Source of the DNA: Triangularia verruculosa
Lineage: Eukaryota > Ascomycota > Sordariomycetes > Sordariales > Podosporaceae
Assembly (NCBI GenBank): GCA_033296885.1
Contig: MU863960.1
Coordinates: 96,969 to 160,968 of the forward strand
Direction of reading: 5' to 3'
Length of the DNA stretch: 64,000 bases
Every line of letters starts with the position of its first letter. Within the stretch, counting starts at the first letter, position 1. Under the pieces are notes generated by a model that made no database searches, was not told the origin of the DNA, and saw only the letters and a program-made list of their open reading frames with translations. Positions 45,201 through 56,950 of this stretch are shown one piece after another. A program made the position numbers and the translations under genes.

Positions 45201-46514
45201 AAACAGTGCCGCGACATCACTCTTGTAAACTTCGATCCGTCCGTCAAAGAAATGGCACAAAACATGCAACAGCCCCTTGTTGTCACAGTAACTCTGCACC
45301 TCGACATGCTCCCCCTCCTTCACCGAGTCCAACCCCCCCACCCCCTCAACCTCAACAATCTCAAACACTGCCCCCTTTTTATCCGCCTTTTGCTGTTCCC
45401 ACGCCACATTCTCCAACCCCCATATCCTCACCGCTCCCTTCCCATCCATCCCCACCACCACCTCTGGTGATCGATTCGCAATCTCAACCACCCTTTTCAC
45501 GCCCTCCTCCCCCTTTTCTACCGCCGTCTCAGCAGCAGCCATTAAATCCCTGCCTTGAACCACCCAGCCCATTGCCATTTGTCTCCCTAGGTCTAGCCCC
45601 CCCCATAACCTCAGCTCTCGATGCCCGTATCCGTCTCCTCCAACCCAGCACTTCACCCCACCTTGACAATCTACCGTCCACAGGACATTTTCCACCGTTT
45701 GTCCTTCGTGTCGTGGGCGTTTTCTCCACTCCATTCTTGTGACGATGTTCGGGTGGCGTAGGTACATGAAGTCAAACCTTGCGCCGTCGACTCCGTCATC
45801 AGAGGCGCCTGAGCCGTAGCTTAGCCTTCTCCAGACTTTTACTAGTTTGTCGTGATGCCCCACCGAGGCAATGTATGCTGAGTCGTAGGATATCAGCGCT
45901 ATCCTCGCCGGGCTGGCGAGTTGTTGTGACCATGACGGATGGATGTCGCCTTCGGGGCGGGAGGTTTGGTAGAGTTGGAGTTGGGTGGAGGAGACGAGGA
46001 GTTCACCGTCGGAGCCCCATGATAGTGAGATCGGTGGTTGTGATTCGCGAAAGCTAGAGGTAGAGGAGGAGGAGGAGGTGGTGGATCTGTTGCTGGTGTT
46101 GGTGTGATGGACGTTGAATGTCCCTTGGAGTACCCATCGCACTTCTCTTTCTGGAGAACCGAATGGCAGAGCTGTGTTGATGGCTGGTTTGTAGACTCTT
46201 CCTACGCCGTGTTCCGAAACAACCGCGATCTTGCCGGTGGCTTCGTCGAGGGCTATGGATTGGAGGGGTGTCGGGTCGTCGTCGTAGACTGTTTGGAGGA
46301 GGTGGGAGGGGTCGGTTGGTGTGGGGGAGAGGATCGAGATTGCGTTGCCTGATATGTATGTCTATGTACTATTAGCTATAAGCGGCGGTGGGATGTCGAC
46401 AAAGATAGAAGGTACCGTTATCCTCCTCCCTCCAGACTCGGCTGCTTTCTGGCAGTAGCCCGTGGCTAGTGCTTGCAGTCGAGGGGAGGGGAGGCCGGGG
46501 AGAATAGTTCTCAT
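42244..46514 (-). CDS. RAV1: Rav1, RAVE complex subunit (V-ATPase assembly)
   Basis: Three exons on the minus strand (46514-46416, 46361-42834, 42777-42244) give 1386 aa, as expected for Rav1. The N-terminus MRTILPGLPSPRLQALATGY and TYISGNAISIL are joined by the first intron. WD40-type blades follow through about residue 700 (for example IWGLENVAW, VLWTVDCQGGVKCWVGGD, LTIWDIRGARMEY). The Rav1p_C region includes GRMLWEGAKESGMFMWLGDH, DPKWRTAALKNAYALMSKRR and FFLLADHLGDAVNVCLNQLHD. RAVE reassembles V1 with Vo to acidify vacuoles and endosomes. The C-terminal exon carries a CCCCAA-type minisatellite (42330-42362) coding alternating Gly-Val. The second intron restores ALI-TPVFALLETPGSSDLQS. Confidence 0.92.
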
Positions 46515-48022
46515 GTTTTGTTTCTGTTAATCCCGATTCTGGTGGGAGAGGGGTTTGTATCTGGTGGTGTCAGGTGCTATCGATATGGGCTGTCTGCGGC
46601 GACCATGTCTGGGATATTTGTTCGTGGTCTCGTCTCGTGTCTCGTTCGTCGTGTCTGCGCAAGGTGCAGTCGGTCGTCGTAATTCGTTAATCTGTTGCCT
46701 GGGAGCTTGTTCGTTCTCGGGAGGTGTAGGTTGCTGCTTGCGCTGGAAACGAATGAATGGATGGGTGCCGCGTCGTGCCGTGCCGGCTGGCAAACAGACC
46801 CCTGCTCTTGTTCCAGATTGCCAAAAATACCGTTTTCACCGTATCGTCCCTTTTACAGAGCATAAAACATCAGATGAAAAATCTGAGGTAGGTTTGAGTA
46901 TCACGCAATCAATCATATCCAGCGCGACTTCAGAACACGTGTGACAGACCTGCTGCTGTATCATGCGACTTGCAGCCGTGGAAAGAGCTGCGAGATTGCT
47001 ATGACGTGGGGTTGCTAGAGCTCCCCACACTTTGCGACTCCATGGCTTGGCATTGTGCTTGGTGTGAGTCGGTCTCCTGATAGCCTCAACCGACTATAAA
47101 AAGACTGATGGAGTTGTACTTTTCAAAGATGTAAAAAAATAGATTAATAAATTCTCCAGCCTACCATAAACTCCTCCTTCTATACAAAAAGGAAATCTTG
47201 TAATTGGTAAGGAAAAATGACAAAAAGCTCACCAGCCAACTGCTTCTTTTTAGGAAGTGAGGCCGGTTACGAAAACCGAAGGTTTTACTTTATTTGGATT
47301 CGAACTGAGGAGTTCGCCTACAAGTGTACAGCGGGCTTACCACTTAGCCACAAGGCCCTTTTGGGGCCACCTGGACCGCTGTTGCAAATAGTTGTAGTTG
47401 ATCTAATACATATACCGTGGTTGCCCCTTCCTTCCTTCAGTGGCTCTTGTGCTGGGGACCCTGATGCTCCCATGGTATAGGTGTGGGAATGAAATGATCA
47501 TTCAATGCCTTTGTTCAATGAATTCAGTATACTACTGCCAACTAAGAACAACATCACCTCCTACATCAGGAAAAGGTTTCGCACTGTCATGCAATCATGG
47601 TCCATCTGCCATCCGACAGCTCCTCCCGACAATCTTCTCCCCCCTCTCTCTGTGTGTATACAACCTTTGACATCTCAGCCATAGACCACCTCCGGCGACG
47701 TATGTGATATATACCTTATACCTCAATAATCAACACGAGCCACGACGAAAAGGAAAAAAAAAAAACATACGCTTCCCTTCCCTTTCCACCTTTCATCTTG
47801 GAACAAAAAGAGTCATAAGGAGTAAAGCCATTCATAACCGCAAACCTTCGATGTTGATCATATCACACGCCCCCCTTATCGCGTCCTCAGTCTCCGTCGT
47901 TTTCTTAGATGCTCGACCCACCGAGACTCAGCAAAATTGGAGGTCGTCGTCTCACCCCGCAACGCATAACATAACGGCGGCATCGACGTATGTATCGCAT
48001 AGTACAACCTCATCATGATCCC
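46515..48022. other. Intergenic between RAV1 and VID28, with a tRNA-like relic
   Basis: About 1.5 kb between two minus-strand genes. It contains the degenerate tRNA-like element listed separately (about 47284-47357). Otherwise there are short ORFs only. An A run is at about 47754-47764. Confidence 0.5.
47284..47357 (-). tRNA. Degenerate tRNA-like element (pseudogene or SINE relic)
   Basis: On the minus strand a perfect A box TGGCTAAGTGG (47350-47340) is followed at tRNA-like distance by a good B box AGTTCGAATCC (47306-47296). The D arm is intact, with a GGCT:AGCC stem around AAGTGGTA. The anticodon arm could form a short CGCT:GGCG stem, but the loop is too long to assign an anticodon. The T stem and the acceptor stem (GGCCTTG against TAAAGTA) do not pair. 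T runs lie about 65-80 nt downstream. This looks like a decayed tRNA gene or the head of a tRNA-derived SINE rather than a functional tRNA. Confidence 0.4.
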
Positions 48023-51000
48023 CTAAACGATCGTCGGAGCCTTAAATTGCGCCACCACAGCCTTCGCCCTCTCCCTGACGTCCAGGTCAGTATCATCCCT
48101 CTCCAACCCTTCCAGTTTCGACAGCACACCCAACTTCTCCAACTCTAATGCTCTCTGCTTGCAGTGCTGCCTGTCATCGTCATCTTCCAGGCACGAGAGG
48201 TTCGCGAACAAATGGCATAGCGCCCTCCTCACTTCCACTGATGAGCTCGTGAAGTGTCCCCCTAGCAACTTTAGGAGCTCCGTCTGGGCAATCACCAACT
48301 GTCTGTGTCGCGGGATGCTGGCAGCGATATGCACCAGGATATACGTAATGTGCATGATGATCTTCGCCTGGGGATACAGCACCACCGTGTCCCTCGTCTT
48401 CGAATATCTCCTCCCATACGCACCCACCACCCTTACTTTCAATTTGTCGGCCAAAATTCCAAACAGCCTGTTCTCTCCGAGCTCAGAAAACAGAAAATCC
48501 ACCAGCTCCGTCTGGTCTGAAGGCTTGTCAGGATTGACAATGAAGTTTTGAATAAAGCCAAGCGCTTGCTCCTGTATCGAAGTGGCGTCGGCCCGTGCCT
48601 TTCGGGCTGGGTTCAGATCTGCTTCGCGCAGCGCCGTGAGTCTGGCCTCTGCCTTTTGCATTCGTGTCGAGTTCATCCTCCGCGGGTTGTTATTCATCCC
48701 GGACCATACCCACGAATGAGACTCCTCTTCGTCTGAAGCTTCCGCGTCCATGTCCTCGTCGTCGTCAGCGTCGGTGGAGCGCCGTTGGCGAGTGTGTAAG
48801 GTGTCCTCTTCGGATGAGTCGTCGCTGATGAGCTGCACAAGCCACCCTGGTTCCAGCTCCTCGAGCAGCTGTTTCTTCTGGCTGTTCTCAAATCCGAGCA
48901 CCAGGTGCTTGAGCGCCCACATCGAGTTGAGGCGCAACCCAGGATTGAGAGAGTGTGCTTGCTCACACAAGACCTTTGAGATGCCTGCACCGAGAAGTGG
49001 CTAGATACTGTCAGCACATGCGACTACGTTTAAAAGAAGACAGGGGGACACCAACCTCAACCATAGGACTGGAGGTTGCTAGAAGGTTGATCACCACAGT
49101 ACAGGCCTGGATCTGCACCACCGAATTGGGATGCTTCATGAGCTTGTTGACAGGCTGCCAGACGTCGTGGTCCAAAAACGTCGTCCTGAGAACACTGACT
49201 GCTCGCCCAAGGCACCTGAGGGCGTTGCAGGCCGCGATAATCACCCTGTTGGGATTATGCCCGTACGCAGAAACCCCCGCCCTATCCCTTCCTTCCTTCG
49301 CGGAAGCTGCCTTTTCTTTCGGACTCTGTGGTTTCCCTGGTCGTGCCGCGAGCGACTCGACAATAAACGGGACCAAATCTTGAGAAGCAGCTTCCTTCCG
49401 ATAGTCGTCCCGTAACATGCCCATTCCGGCCACGAGCGTGAGAGCACTGTACCTCATCTTGATCTTGTGAGCGTACAGTGGCACTTGTCCTGGTGGGCCG
49501 AGCCGACACGCTGCAGAACTCTCGGCGGAGCTCATGTTTCGGTCAGGATTCGGCGTCCATGGTTTTGGGATCAGAGGGCTGGTCATCGGCTCATATGCGT
49601 CTTTAAGAAGCTTGGCTGTTGTCTTGATGATGCCACACTCATGTGCAGAGATTTGCAGACACTCGCTCGCTCCCACCAAGCGTGCCAACACCTCTGGTGT
49701 CTTCTCAAGAATGGCCCAATCTCTTTCCATGTCACTTTCAATAAAAGTTGCTTGTTGAACTGAAGCAGGAACGTCCTTCTGGTGCTCCTTGATCAGGTCG
49801 CAGAGTAGAGGGACGACGAGGCACGCAAGTGCTTGTTCTCGCTCCGGGCTGGTAAGGCCAGCCTTGAACAAAGACGTCAACACAGAAGCCGCCGCTACTC
49901 TTTCGAACCCACTTGTAGACCGCACAACATAGATGAGCCAAGGCACCACAGGACTTTCCGGGTGGTCGGCGACATCCGAGTCCTCGCTTGTAGGGTCGAG
50001 ACCAGTGAATTTGTATGTCTGAGAACGCCTACTCGAGAAAACATTACGAGAAAGGCCAGTGGATGGAAACTGCGTAAGCTGAGAGGAGCTACTTTTCAAA
50101 TGAGAGGTCGGTATCAGGGGAAGGAGGTAGTCCATGGCCCCAAAGCTTTTCCGGGAGGCACCGCCGATGCCAGGAACATCGGGCGACCACGAGGCCCTCG
50201 GTTCTTTTGACACTGGAGTGAACTCGATCAGGGGGAGAAGGGCCAAGATCGCCGGAGAGTACAGAAACATGCAGCATCGGAAGCGAGAGTTTAAGATGAT
50301 GGCCGATATGGCTTCCAGTGTCAAGGCCAGACTAGCTCCCCGGAGAGCTGGAGCTGGAATCATATCCGCCAGGCCATCCTTTTGCGCAAGCTTTTCTGCC
50401 TCCGGTATGACTTCTCCTCGCGCCACAATGAAACTGGCCAGTATCGTTGCAAGGGCATCTAGAATTCCACCATCGGTCAGGGGGTTCTGGTGCGTGTCCT
50501 CCTTGCACAGCCGGGCAATCAAGGCGGAAACCAAGCGCTTTTGTTCCTGTACCATCAAGTCCGCAGAAGCTTGGACAAGAATAGAGTACAGCGATCCGAC
50601 GTGTTCTCTTTTGAACAGGGCATCGGCTAGCACATCTAAATCGTCAGACCCTGGTGGGGCAGCACTCGTAGCCTCTGCGATGTTGCGGATAATGCGGAGA
50701 GCTGTCAACACAACCTGTGGTGGGTTTTCGTTCGGAGATATGTATGATAAAGTTACTGGAACCACGCCGACAGCATGAAGCGGGCTGAGAAAGGAGGGAC
50801 CCCCTTCCAAAAGTTAGTGTCATGAATTGTCACTTGGGAAAAAGAGACACCTACCACACGATATGCTGGCAAGAATTTGCAAACACAATAAACGGACCAA
50901 CTCATCGTCCGACAATCCACCGGATGTGGTAGCATAGTTTGCTGTCTCCTTTCCATTTGATCGTGATCGTGAGGGAGTGCTGTTTTGCAGTGTATTCACG

Positions 51001-51161
51001 ACAGTCTCCAGGATGCCCTTTTGAACCCATTGTTCTTTGTGCTGCACATGGCCAACAATCTCGTCCTTCAAGACTCGAAGCTCAGCGGATTGTTCTGCGT
51101 AGTTCCTAGGCACGATGTTTTGTGTAGGCACTAGAGGACTCTGCACTCTAGCCATGTTCAT
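48023..51161 (-). CDS. VID28: Vid28/Gid5 (ARMC8-like), GID ubiquitin ligase subunit
   Basis: Three exons on the minus strand (51161-50855, 50803-49056, 49000-48023) give 1010 aa. The protein is almost entirely helical, with armadillo-like repeats (ALRIIRNIAEATSAAP, IIAACNALRCLGRAVSVLRT, VQIQACTVVINLLATSSPMV, LRLNSMWALKHLVLGFENSQ, VRRALCHLFANLSCL). An acidic loop (DADDDEDMDAEASDEEE) and the region TSIQEQALGFIQNFIVNPDK near the C-terminus match ARMC8/Vid28. In yeast Gid5/Vid28 is the scaffold that links substrate receptors to the GID E3 ligase, which degrades gluconeogenic enzymes. The second intron starts with GTTGGT, an uncommon donor. A second in-frame ATG lies two codons downstream of the first. 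Confidence 0.88.
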
Positions 51162-52853
51162 AACAAAGCTGGTTTTCTGACAACGAAGGTCGAATGCGCC
51201 GCGGAGGATTTGCCGACAAGGGCGCTGTCTGCAAAGACCAGCTCCTCAGTCAAGACTCGGCAGTATGTTGCGTGAAGCCCCGATGGGCAAATACTCTCGA
51301 AAACGCCCGTCGTAAAGGTGGGAGCTTGGTGTCAATCGTCCCTTGAATAGCTGCGGTTGTTGCGCCGAATGCTCTACTTTGTATGGTTGACGAAACGGAA
51401 TAATGCTGGTTGGAATTAGGGAGAACAGATGCTTGGACGGGGCAATTTGATGGACAATACTGGGAAAACTTAACCGATGCCTGGTGAGTCGAGGGGGACC
51501 GTGTGGTTGCGTCCGGGTTGGCTTGGGATGTGGTCAAATCGATCATCGAATGCTGCGATGGCGTGGGATGGGAAGTTCGACAGCTGCAGCGCGACCAATC
51601 GCTTGATTGCTTGCGGAGTGGCACAAGCTGGGGGAGGGTACCCCACTCCGGCCCGGGCCCGGCTCTTCTGGACTAGGGTGACCTAGATGCCGATAACATG
51701 GGTGGTGATAAGATAACGCTTTTGGTATGCATCGGAAATTCCATCATCTTCACATATATGCTCGGTGATTGATTGATCTGAATGCATCGCATCTATCAAT
51801 GGCTAGTGCTCACAGTCGAGCATTACGAATCACCGTGACAAGTGGGATTAGGTAGGCGACCAGTGTGAAGGGAGAGCTTCGGACACGTCGGCAGCCATAT
51901 TTCATGATATCCCATGAGAGCCAGGGGAACCAGGCGATCGTGTTCATGCTTTTCGGCATCTGGAAGAATTATATGATGCATCAAGATAGTTGGGCATGGA
52001 TTACCACGCTGCCCGAGTCCGGGAGATATCGATCGCTAGAACATCTTACCGGATACCCCGCTGCTCTGGCGCGTGTGCCATGGTGGCATCTGTACAGCAC
52101 TAACAAAGCAACACATGGCGGTCATGATGGACCTTGACACATCCAGTTGTCACCACCATGGGCAGAATGCTCTGCTGTCAGTTTGTTTTCCAGTACGCCA
52201 AGCCATGTTCCCGGTTTCTAACTTTCTCGACCACCCTCACATGAAAACGTGATCCGTGTGGGCGATTTCTTTGGCTCAGCGACCCAGCCCACCTACTACT
52301 GCTGCACAACCATCCACAAGGCAAGGGGCAGTCATAAATACTAGATGCTGGTGCTGTTTGGGGCGTCACACGACCATCTGCAATCGCCGTTATTAGTACC
52401 GACAACCGCAGCAAGTCTAGACTGTTCACTTCCTCCTGTTATGGCCGCCGACCTCTCTCAATTTTGAACGAAATAGTCGGATATCGGATGGTTGGCGTAT
52501 GTGGATAAATTCCCACTCAGCTGCGGTTCCCCTGTCCATAACATCTCTCTGTCGTGTTATCCGAAACAGCATCCTTGACGATTCGAATACGAATTCGCAG
52601 ATATCAGCGAGATATAGACGACCAGCAAACAGATCCGGAAATCCCCTCACCAGTTTTCGGTTCGTCTATTGAGCGTCAATTTTTTGTTCGCCTTAATCAA
52701 CGGCACACACCGCACAGCTGGCAGCGCAGTGCCCTATGAGATTGTGGGGAAAACCGTTCTGGGTGCCCCACCGTGCCATCGGCCTGCCGCAGGAATTCCA
52801 TTCACAGCGTCAACCGCGCAGACACCTGCGGTCGCAGGAGAAAAGAGCTTGGG
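51162..52853. promoter_or_regulatory. Divergent region between VID28 and the PREG cyclin gene
   Basis: About 1.7 kb between head-to-head genes, expected to hold both promoters. No supportable gene is seen; the ORFs are all under 125 codons and have no family resemblance. An open frame extends upstream of the cyclin ATG to about 52773 but without an earlier ATG. Confidence 0.45.
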
Positions 52854-54307
52854 ATGATGTTGACACGGTCCCCCGTCGTCGCCTCTGCCAATGCCTCTCC
52901 GAGAAGTAGCTTTCCAAACATTGGAAGCCATTATGCACCCGCCTCCTCGCCGAGACAGTCTTCTCCCCGGGTCCAGGCTGTTGCCAAGTCTCGCCGGCAA
53001 TCGCAATCACCATTGCCATCCGCCGTCGCTTCTGCTGCCCCAATAGCAGGGCCATCCACCTCGACCCTGACCACCACCGCAGCCACGACGACAGCGTCTT
53101 CGATTTCGCGCCACAACCATTATGTAGCCGTCGACGCCGCTACGCAGTATTCACCTATGGAACGTGTCAATTATGCTACAGGGGAACCATTATCTCATAC
53201 AAAGCCCGAAGGAGCCCAACCACATCAAACCCCGCCGACCACTCAATCACAGGCCATGGCTGCTCCCGATGACCACATCGCCGCCCAAGCGGCACCCGCA
53301 GCGGTGACACCAGATCCGACCAAGAAACCCGTACCACCAGCAGTTGCGAAGCAGCAGCAGCAGCAGCGGCAGCAGAACGCCGAGGCGGTAGCTGCCTCAC
53401 CCTCGAAGCGACGGAATTCTCAGGGGCCAGGGGGCAGAGGCGCATCGCCATCACCAGCTGCGGGACAAAATCCCTCCCCCTCTAGCAAGCGCGCAAGGCC
53501 AGAGCAAAGCCCAGCGAAAGAATTACCACGAAAATATGAATTTTGCCTTACTGAAGATATGGTTGTCTTGATCGCGCACATGCTTGGAGAGCTAATTGAA
53601 ACGAATGACGTTCTTGCTCTTAAGTCGGGCAACCTTACGCGGTTTCACTCACGGTATGCTTTCTTGCAGCAATCTTGGAGTATCATATCTCATGATGGGC
53701 CTGTTTGCTGACCTTGTGTTTTTGGCTTCACTATAGGACGGCGCCGGGAATATCGGTCTTGGATTACCTTCACCGCCTAGCACGACACGCCACCCTTAGC
53801 CCACCTCTCCTCCTTTCCATGGTCTATTATATCGATCGGCTATGCGCTTGCTACCCCGAATTCACCATCAACACCCTCACCGTGCATCGGTTCCTCATCA
53901 CGGCTGCTACGGTAGCGGCCAAAGGCCTCTCGGACGCTTTTTGGAACAACTCAACCTACGCTAAAGTCGGGGGGATAAAAGTCAACGAACTGAAGCTACT
54001 GGAGCTCGAGTTCTTGTACCGGGTGGACTGGAAAATTGTCCCCAACCCAGACATACTCGTTTCATACTATAAGGGCCTTGTGGAACGGTGTCCCGGATAT
54101 GTGCTTGAGCGAGAAGGGGCTCCATTAGACGATGAGGGCGAGGATGAGGAAGAAGATGACGATAGCGATGTCATCGATGACGAGGAAGAGGACAAGGACC
54201 ATGACGACAACGATGGTGGCTACGAGGAGGAGACGAGGAGCCAATTCGTACAATCACCGCCATTTAAACGATCGGAAGAAGGACGTTCACCTTCAAGGTA
54301 TCGCTAG
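52854..54307 (+). CDS. preg: Pho80/PREG-type cyclin
   Basis: Two exons (52854-53653, 53737-54307) give 456 aa. The first ~225 residues are Ser/Pro/Ala-rich and disordered, with SPxR-type sites and a QQQQQ tract. The cyclin fold spans about residues 225-385 (FCLTEDMVVLIAHMLGELIE, SVLDYLHRLARHATLSPPLL, VHRFLITAATVAAKGLSDAF, VNELKLLELEFLYRVDWKI), the pattern of Pho80 and Neurospora PREG. These cyclins pair with a Pho85-type kinase (PGOV in Neurospora) to hold the phosphate-starvation regulator inactive when phosphate is plentiful. The C-terminus is very acidic (EDEEEDDDSDVIDDEEEDKD). The intron restores FHSR-TAPGIS. A possible poly(A) signal AATAAA is at 54720. Confidence 0.9.
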
Positions 54308-55122
54308 GGGGTTGTACCTGGGGCCCTTTTGCTGCCGTTATCATGGGTAAGAACATTGCCACTCACAAACGCCATATGGCGAGGTATACCGGCAAAGACA
54401 TGACGATCTACAGAATCCGCCATTTAGTTGCACTGTATCTAGGAGTATTGTCACAAGATAGGCACTCGGCACTCATTTGACACGCAAAGATGTAGAAGGG
54501 CCGGAGGTGGTATTGTCGGATTGTACGGGAAGCTTTTGCAGCCATTTTGAAAGGAAGAAGAGCCAACGGGGACAAAGAAGGACAGCCCAGCGGCCGGAGA
54601 AGAAGGAAAAAGAAGAACATGAGGATTCTAGGATAGGCTCCTAGTGATATAGAAGCGTGAAAGAAGATGTTTGTGAAGATACCACGAGAAGCGATGGGGT
54701 TTATATGTATATAGCGTTGAATAAAGCAATTAGGAGCAATTAGGTTACGATTTTCAAGATGGGTCCCAGGGGTCTGGTGCCAGCATTTGAACAGTTGATA
54801 TTCACGCAGAAACAACTGGAAAGCTTCTTGTCAAAACGTCAAAGTAAGAATTTGTCATCGTTGGACATGCAATGTTAGAATGAAGGCGTTAACTTACCCC
54901 TGACAATCAGCCGTTCAGCACAGTGTCAAAATGGACGCTAGGACGGCGTTGATGGCCACCGAAAACTGGAAGGACGTGCGTCCGAATGCCAAGACCCGAA
55001 GCATCATCAATCTAATTCCAATCCCGGCCGGCTTTCGCAACGTTCGCAACCTGGAAGTCTCGATATTTCCAGCACCTCACGAAAGGACAGTAGCCACAGC
55101 CTGTCACGTACAAACCGTCAAA
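54308..55122. other. Intergenic between PREG and the EMC10-like gene
   Basis: About 0.8 kb. The left part is the cyclin 3' region. The right part (54931-55122) is an in-frame ATG-started extension of the EMC10-like ORF, treated here as leader. No other gene is seen. Confidence 0.45.
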
Positions 55123-55829
55123 ATGAAGCCATCATCTCTATTATCCGCCTTCGCCGCGCTCGCGACAGCGGTCACCGCTCAGGACTTTGACGACGAAAGA
55201 GATACCACCAGCACTCCCTCCGGGCGCATCGCACCAGTCTACTTCCAACCCATCACCTCTTCCTCCCCTCCCGTCCTCCTCGCCAAACTGAACTACCACT
55301 CCCCTTCCACTGCCGCCACCGCCGACTCTGAAGAACCTTCTTCCTCAGTACTCAGCTACGAGCCCCCAGAATTCGAGCCAGAAACCAAGCTCGTCCGCGT
55401 GGGCGTCTACGACCCTGCCTCCAACCGATGGGTGTCGTCTGCGTCGGTGGTGTCGGTGGAGAATTTCGGCCAGGGGTACCAGCCGCACTTTGTGCTGAAT
55501 GTGGATGAGAAGGGGGAGGAGCCGATTGGGGTGGTGGTGAGGGGGGTGAGGGTTGATGCTGGGCAGACGAGGAACTTTGGGCCGAAGGTGGTGGTGGTGG
55601 GGATGGAGAGGGGGAAGCAGCCGGGGTTGGGGAAGCCGGTGGTGCTGAGTGCGGGGGGGAAGAAGGTTGAGACGGAGGAGAGGAGTTTTCTTCAGAAGTA
55701 TGTCACAGCGATTGAAGAGATGGGAGATACATGTTCGGGTTGGACATATGCTAACGTGAAAATAGGTACTGGTGGGCTATTCTTCTTGGAGCGGTTCTCC
55801 TTCTGGGAGGTGGAGGAGAGGGGAAATAA
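55123..55829 (+). CDS. EMC10: EMC10-like ER membrane complex subunit
   Basis: Two exons (55123-55697, 55766-55829) give 212 aa. From the ATG at 55123 the protein begins with a signal peptide, MKPSSLLSAFAALATAVTAQ. A lumenal, probably beta-rich body follows (ETKLVRVGVYDPASNRWVSS, GYQPHFVLNVDEK). After splicing a 68-nt intron it ends in a single C-terminal membrane helix, YWWAILLGAVLLLGGGGEGK. This layout matches EMC10 of the ER membrane protein complex, which inserts tail-anchored and multipass proteins. Sequence identity is less decisive than architecture. An in-frame ATG at 54931 would add 64 residues and bury the signal peptide, so it is less likely to be used. The body switches from C-rich to G-rich at about 55445. 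Confidence 0.7.
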
Positions 55830-56438
55830 GGGATATCACTTTTTGTTTTCTTCCAGTGTTGTGTTTTGGACATCATCCATCATCCCTTTACTGTTTTCTG
55901 TCAATGGGCAAAGTGATCGTGTGTGTCTGTGTCATGAGGAGAGGGAGGTGCTCTTCGGTTTATTTTTCACATGGTTCGGACATGTCCCTTGGTCAAGGTG
56001 CTCATCTTCAATCCCTTCCCTCTGCAGTCATCCGACAGATTCGTCAGGCCCGGCGGCAAGCTACTTGCTCAAGACCTGTCGAGACCTGTCAATCGATGGC
56101 CTCTGAGGCGGCGCAGGCGCGAGCTCTCGCACAATGTCAGGCTCGGGCCCGTCAGCTCTCGGACCCCTGTCAGCTGGTTGCCAGTGGTGATCGAGCCGAT
56201 AAAGTTTAGCGCAGTTTCGCCCGCAGCCCCGCAAATAAGCTTTCCAATAAAGCTGGAAGGTTCACTACGCCAGCGACCATCAGATCTCCATCTGCCACGA
56301 CTTCCACCAACAATCCCCATTTTCTTTACCACCTTCCCCCCGCTCTGCGCTGTCAATTCCAAACCTTAACCCGTCACGGTCCGAATCGCGACTTTTTCAC
56401 CCCAAGTCTCTTCACAACACAAACAATAAATCGCAAAG
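55830..56438. other. Intergenic between EMC10-like and CHZ1 genes
   Basis: About 0.6 kb. The region before 56438 is C/A-rich leader sequence. If the EMC10-like intron were retained, the reading frame would stay open to 56106. That frame has no domain and is regarded as non-coding. Confidence 0.4.
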
Positions 56439-56950
56439 ATGGCCTCCAACGGTGCTACCGACCCCACTGCGGCTGCCGAGACTGGCGCTGCCCAGACCGA
56501 CTTCAAGGGCAAGGGCAAGGGCGTCGAGCAGCCTGTCGACGAGACTTCTATGGTCGAGGATGATGACGATGATGAGGAGGACGAGGAGATCGAGGAGGTA
56601 TGTTCTTCTTTCTGCGACCCTGCGACCATGCTGCGCTTACGCGAGTCGCGAGTCGCACCGCTTGTCCGTGGCCGCTGCTAACATCGGTTTGCTTACAGGA
56701 GGCCGAAGTTGGTACGTTCACCTAACCAAAACAAAAAGACACGAACATCGCATCGAGTCGCATTGCTAACCATCACACAGAGGAGGACGGCATGGAGGAG
56801 ATCGACCTCGAGAACGTCATTGGCCGTCGCACCCGCGGCAAAGTCATTGACTTCGCCAAGGCTGCCGAGGAGAACCCCCCCGAGGGCGACGACGACGAGG
56901 AGGACGATGACGACTTCGAGGCCGAGGATGAGGAGATGAAGGACGCCTAA
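56439..56950 (+). CDS. CHZ1: Histone H2A.Z-H2B chaperone Chz1
   Basis: Three exons (56439-56597, 56699-56711, 56781-56950) give 113 aa. The middle exon is only 13 nt (EAEV plus one base). It is needed to keep frame and acidic continuity. The CHZ motif EEIDLENVIGRRTRGKVIDF is clear at about residues 63-82, flanked by acidic stretches (EDDDDDEEDEEIEE and a long Asp/Glu C-terminus). In yeast Chz1 binds H2A.Z-H2B dimers and hands them to SWR1. The protein is small and intrinsically disordered like its homologues. Introns are 101 and 69 nt with canonical ends. The CHZ motif makes the assignment firm. Confidence 0.93.

Noticed and set aside
55766..56106. Open frame continuing past the EMC10-like intron
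   Set aside because: It depends on intron retention and codes no domain, whereas the spliced form gives the expected C-terminal membrane helix and a stop.
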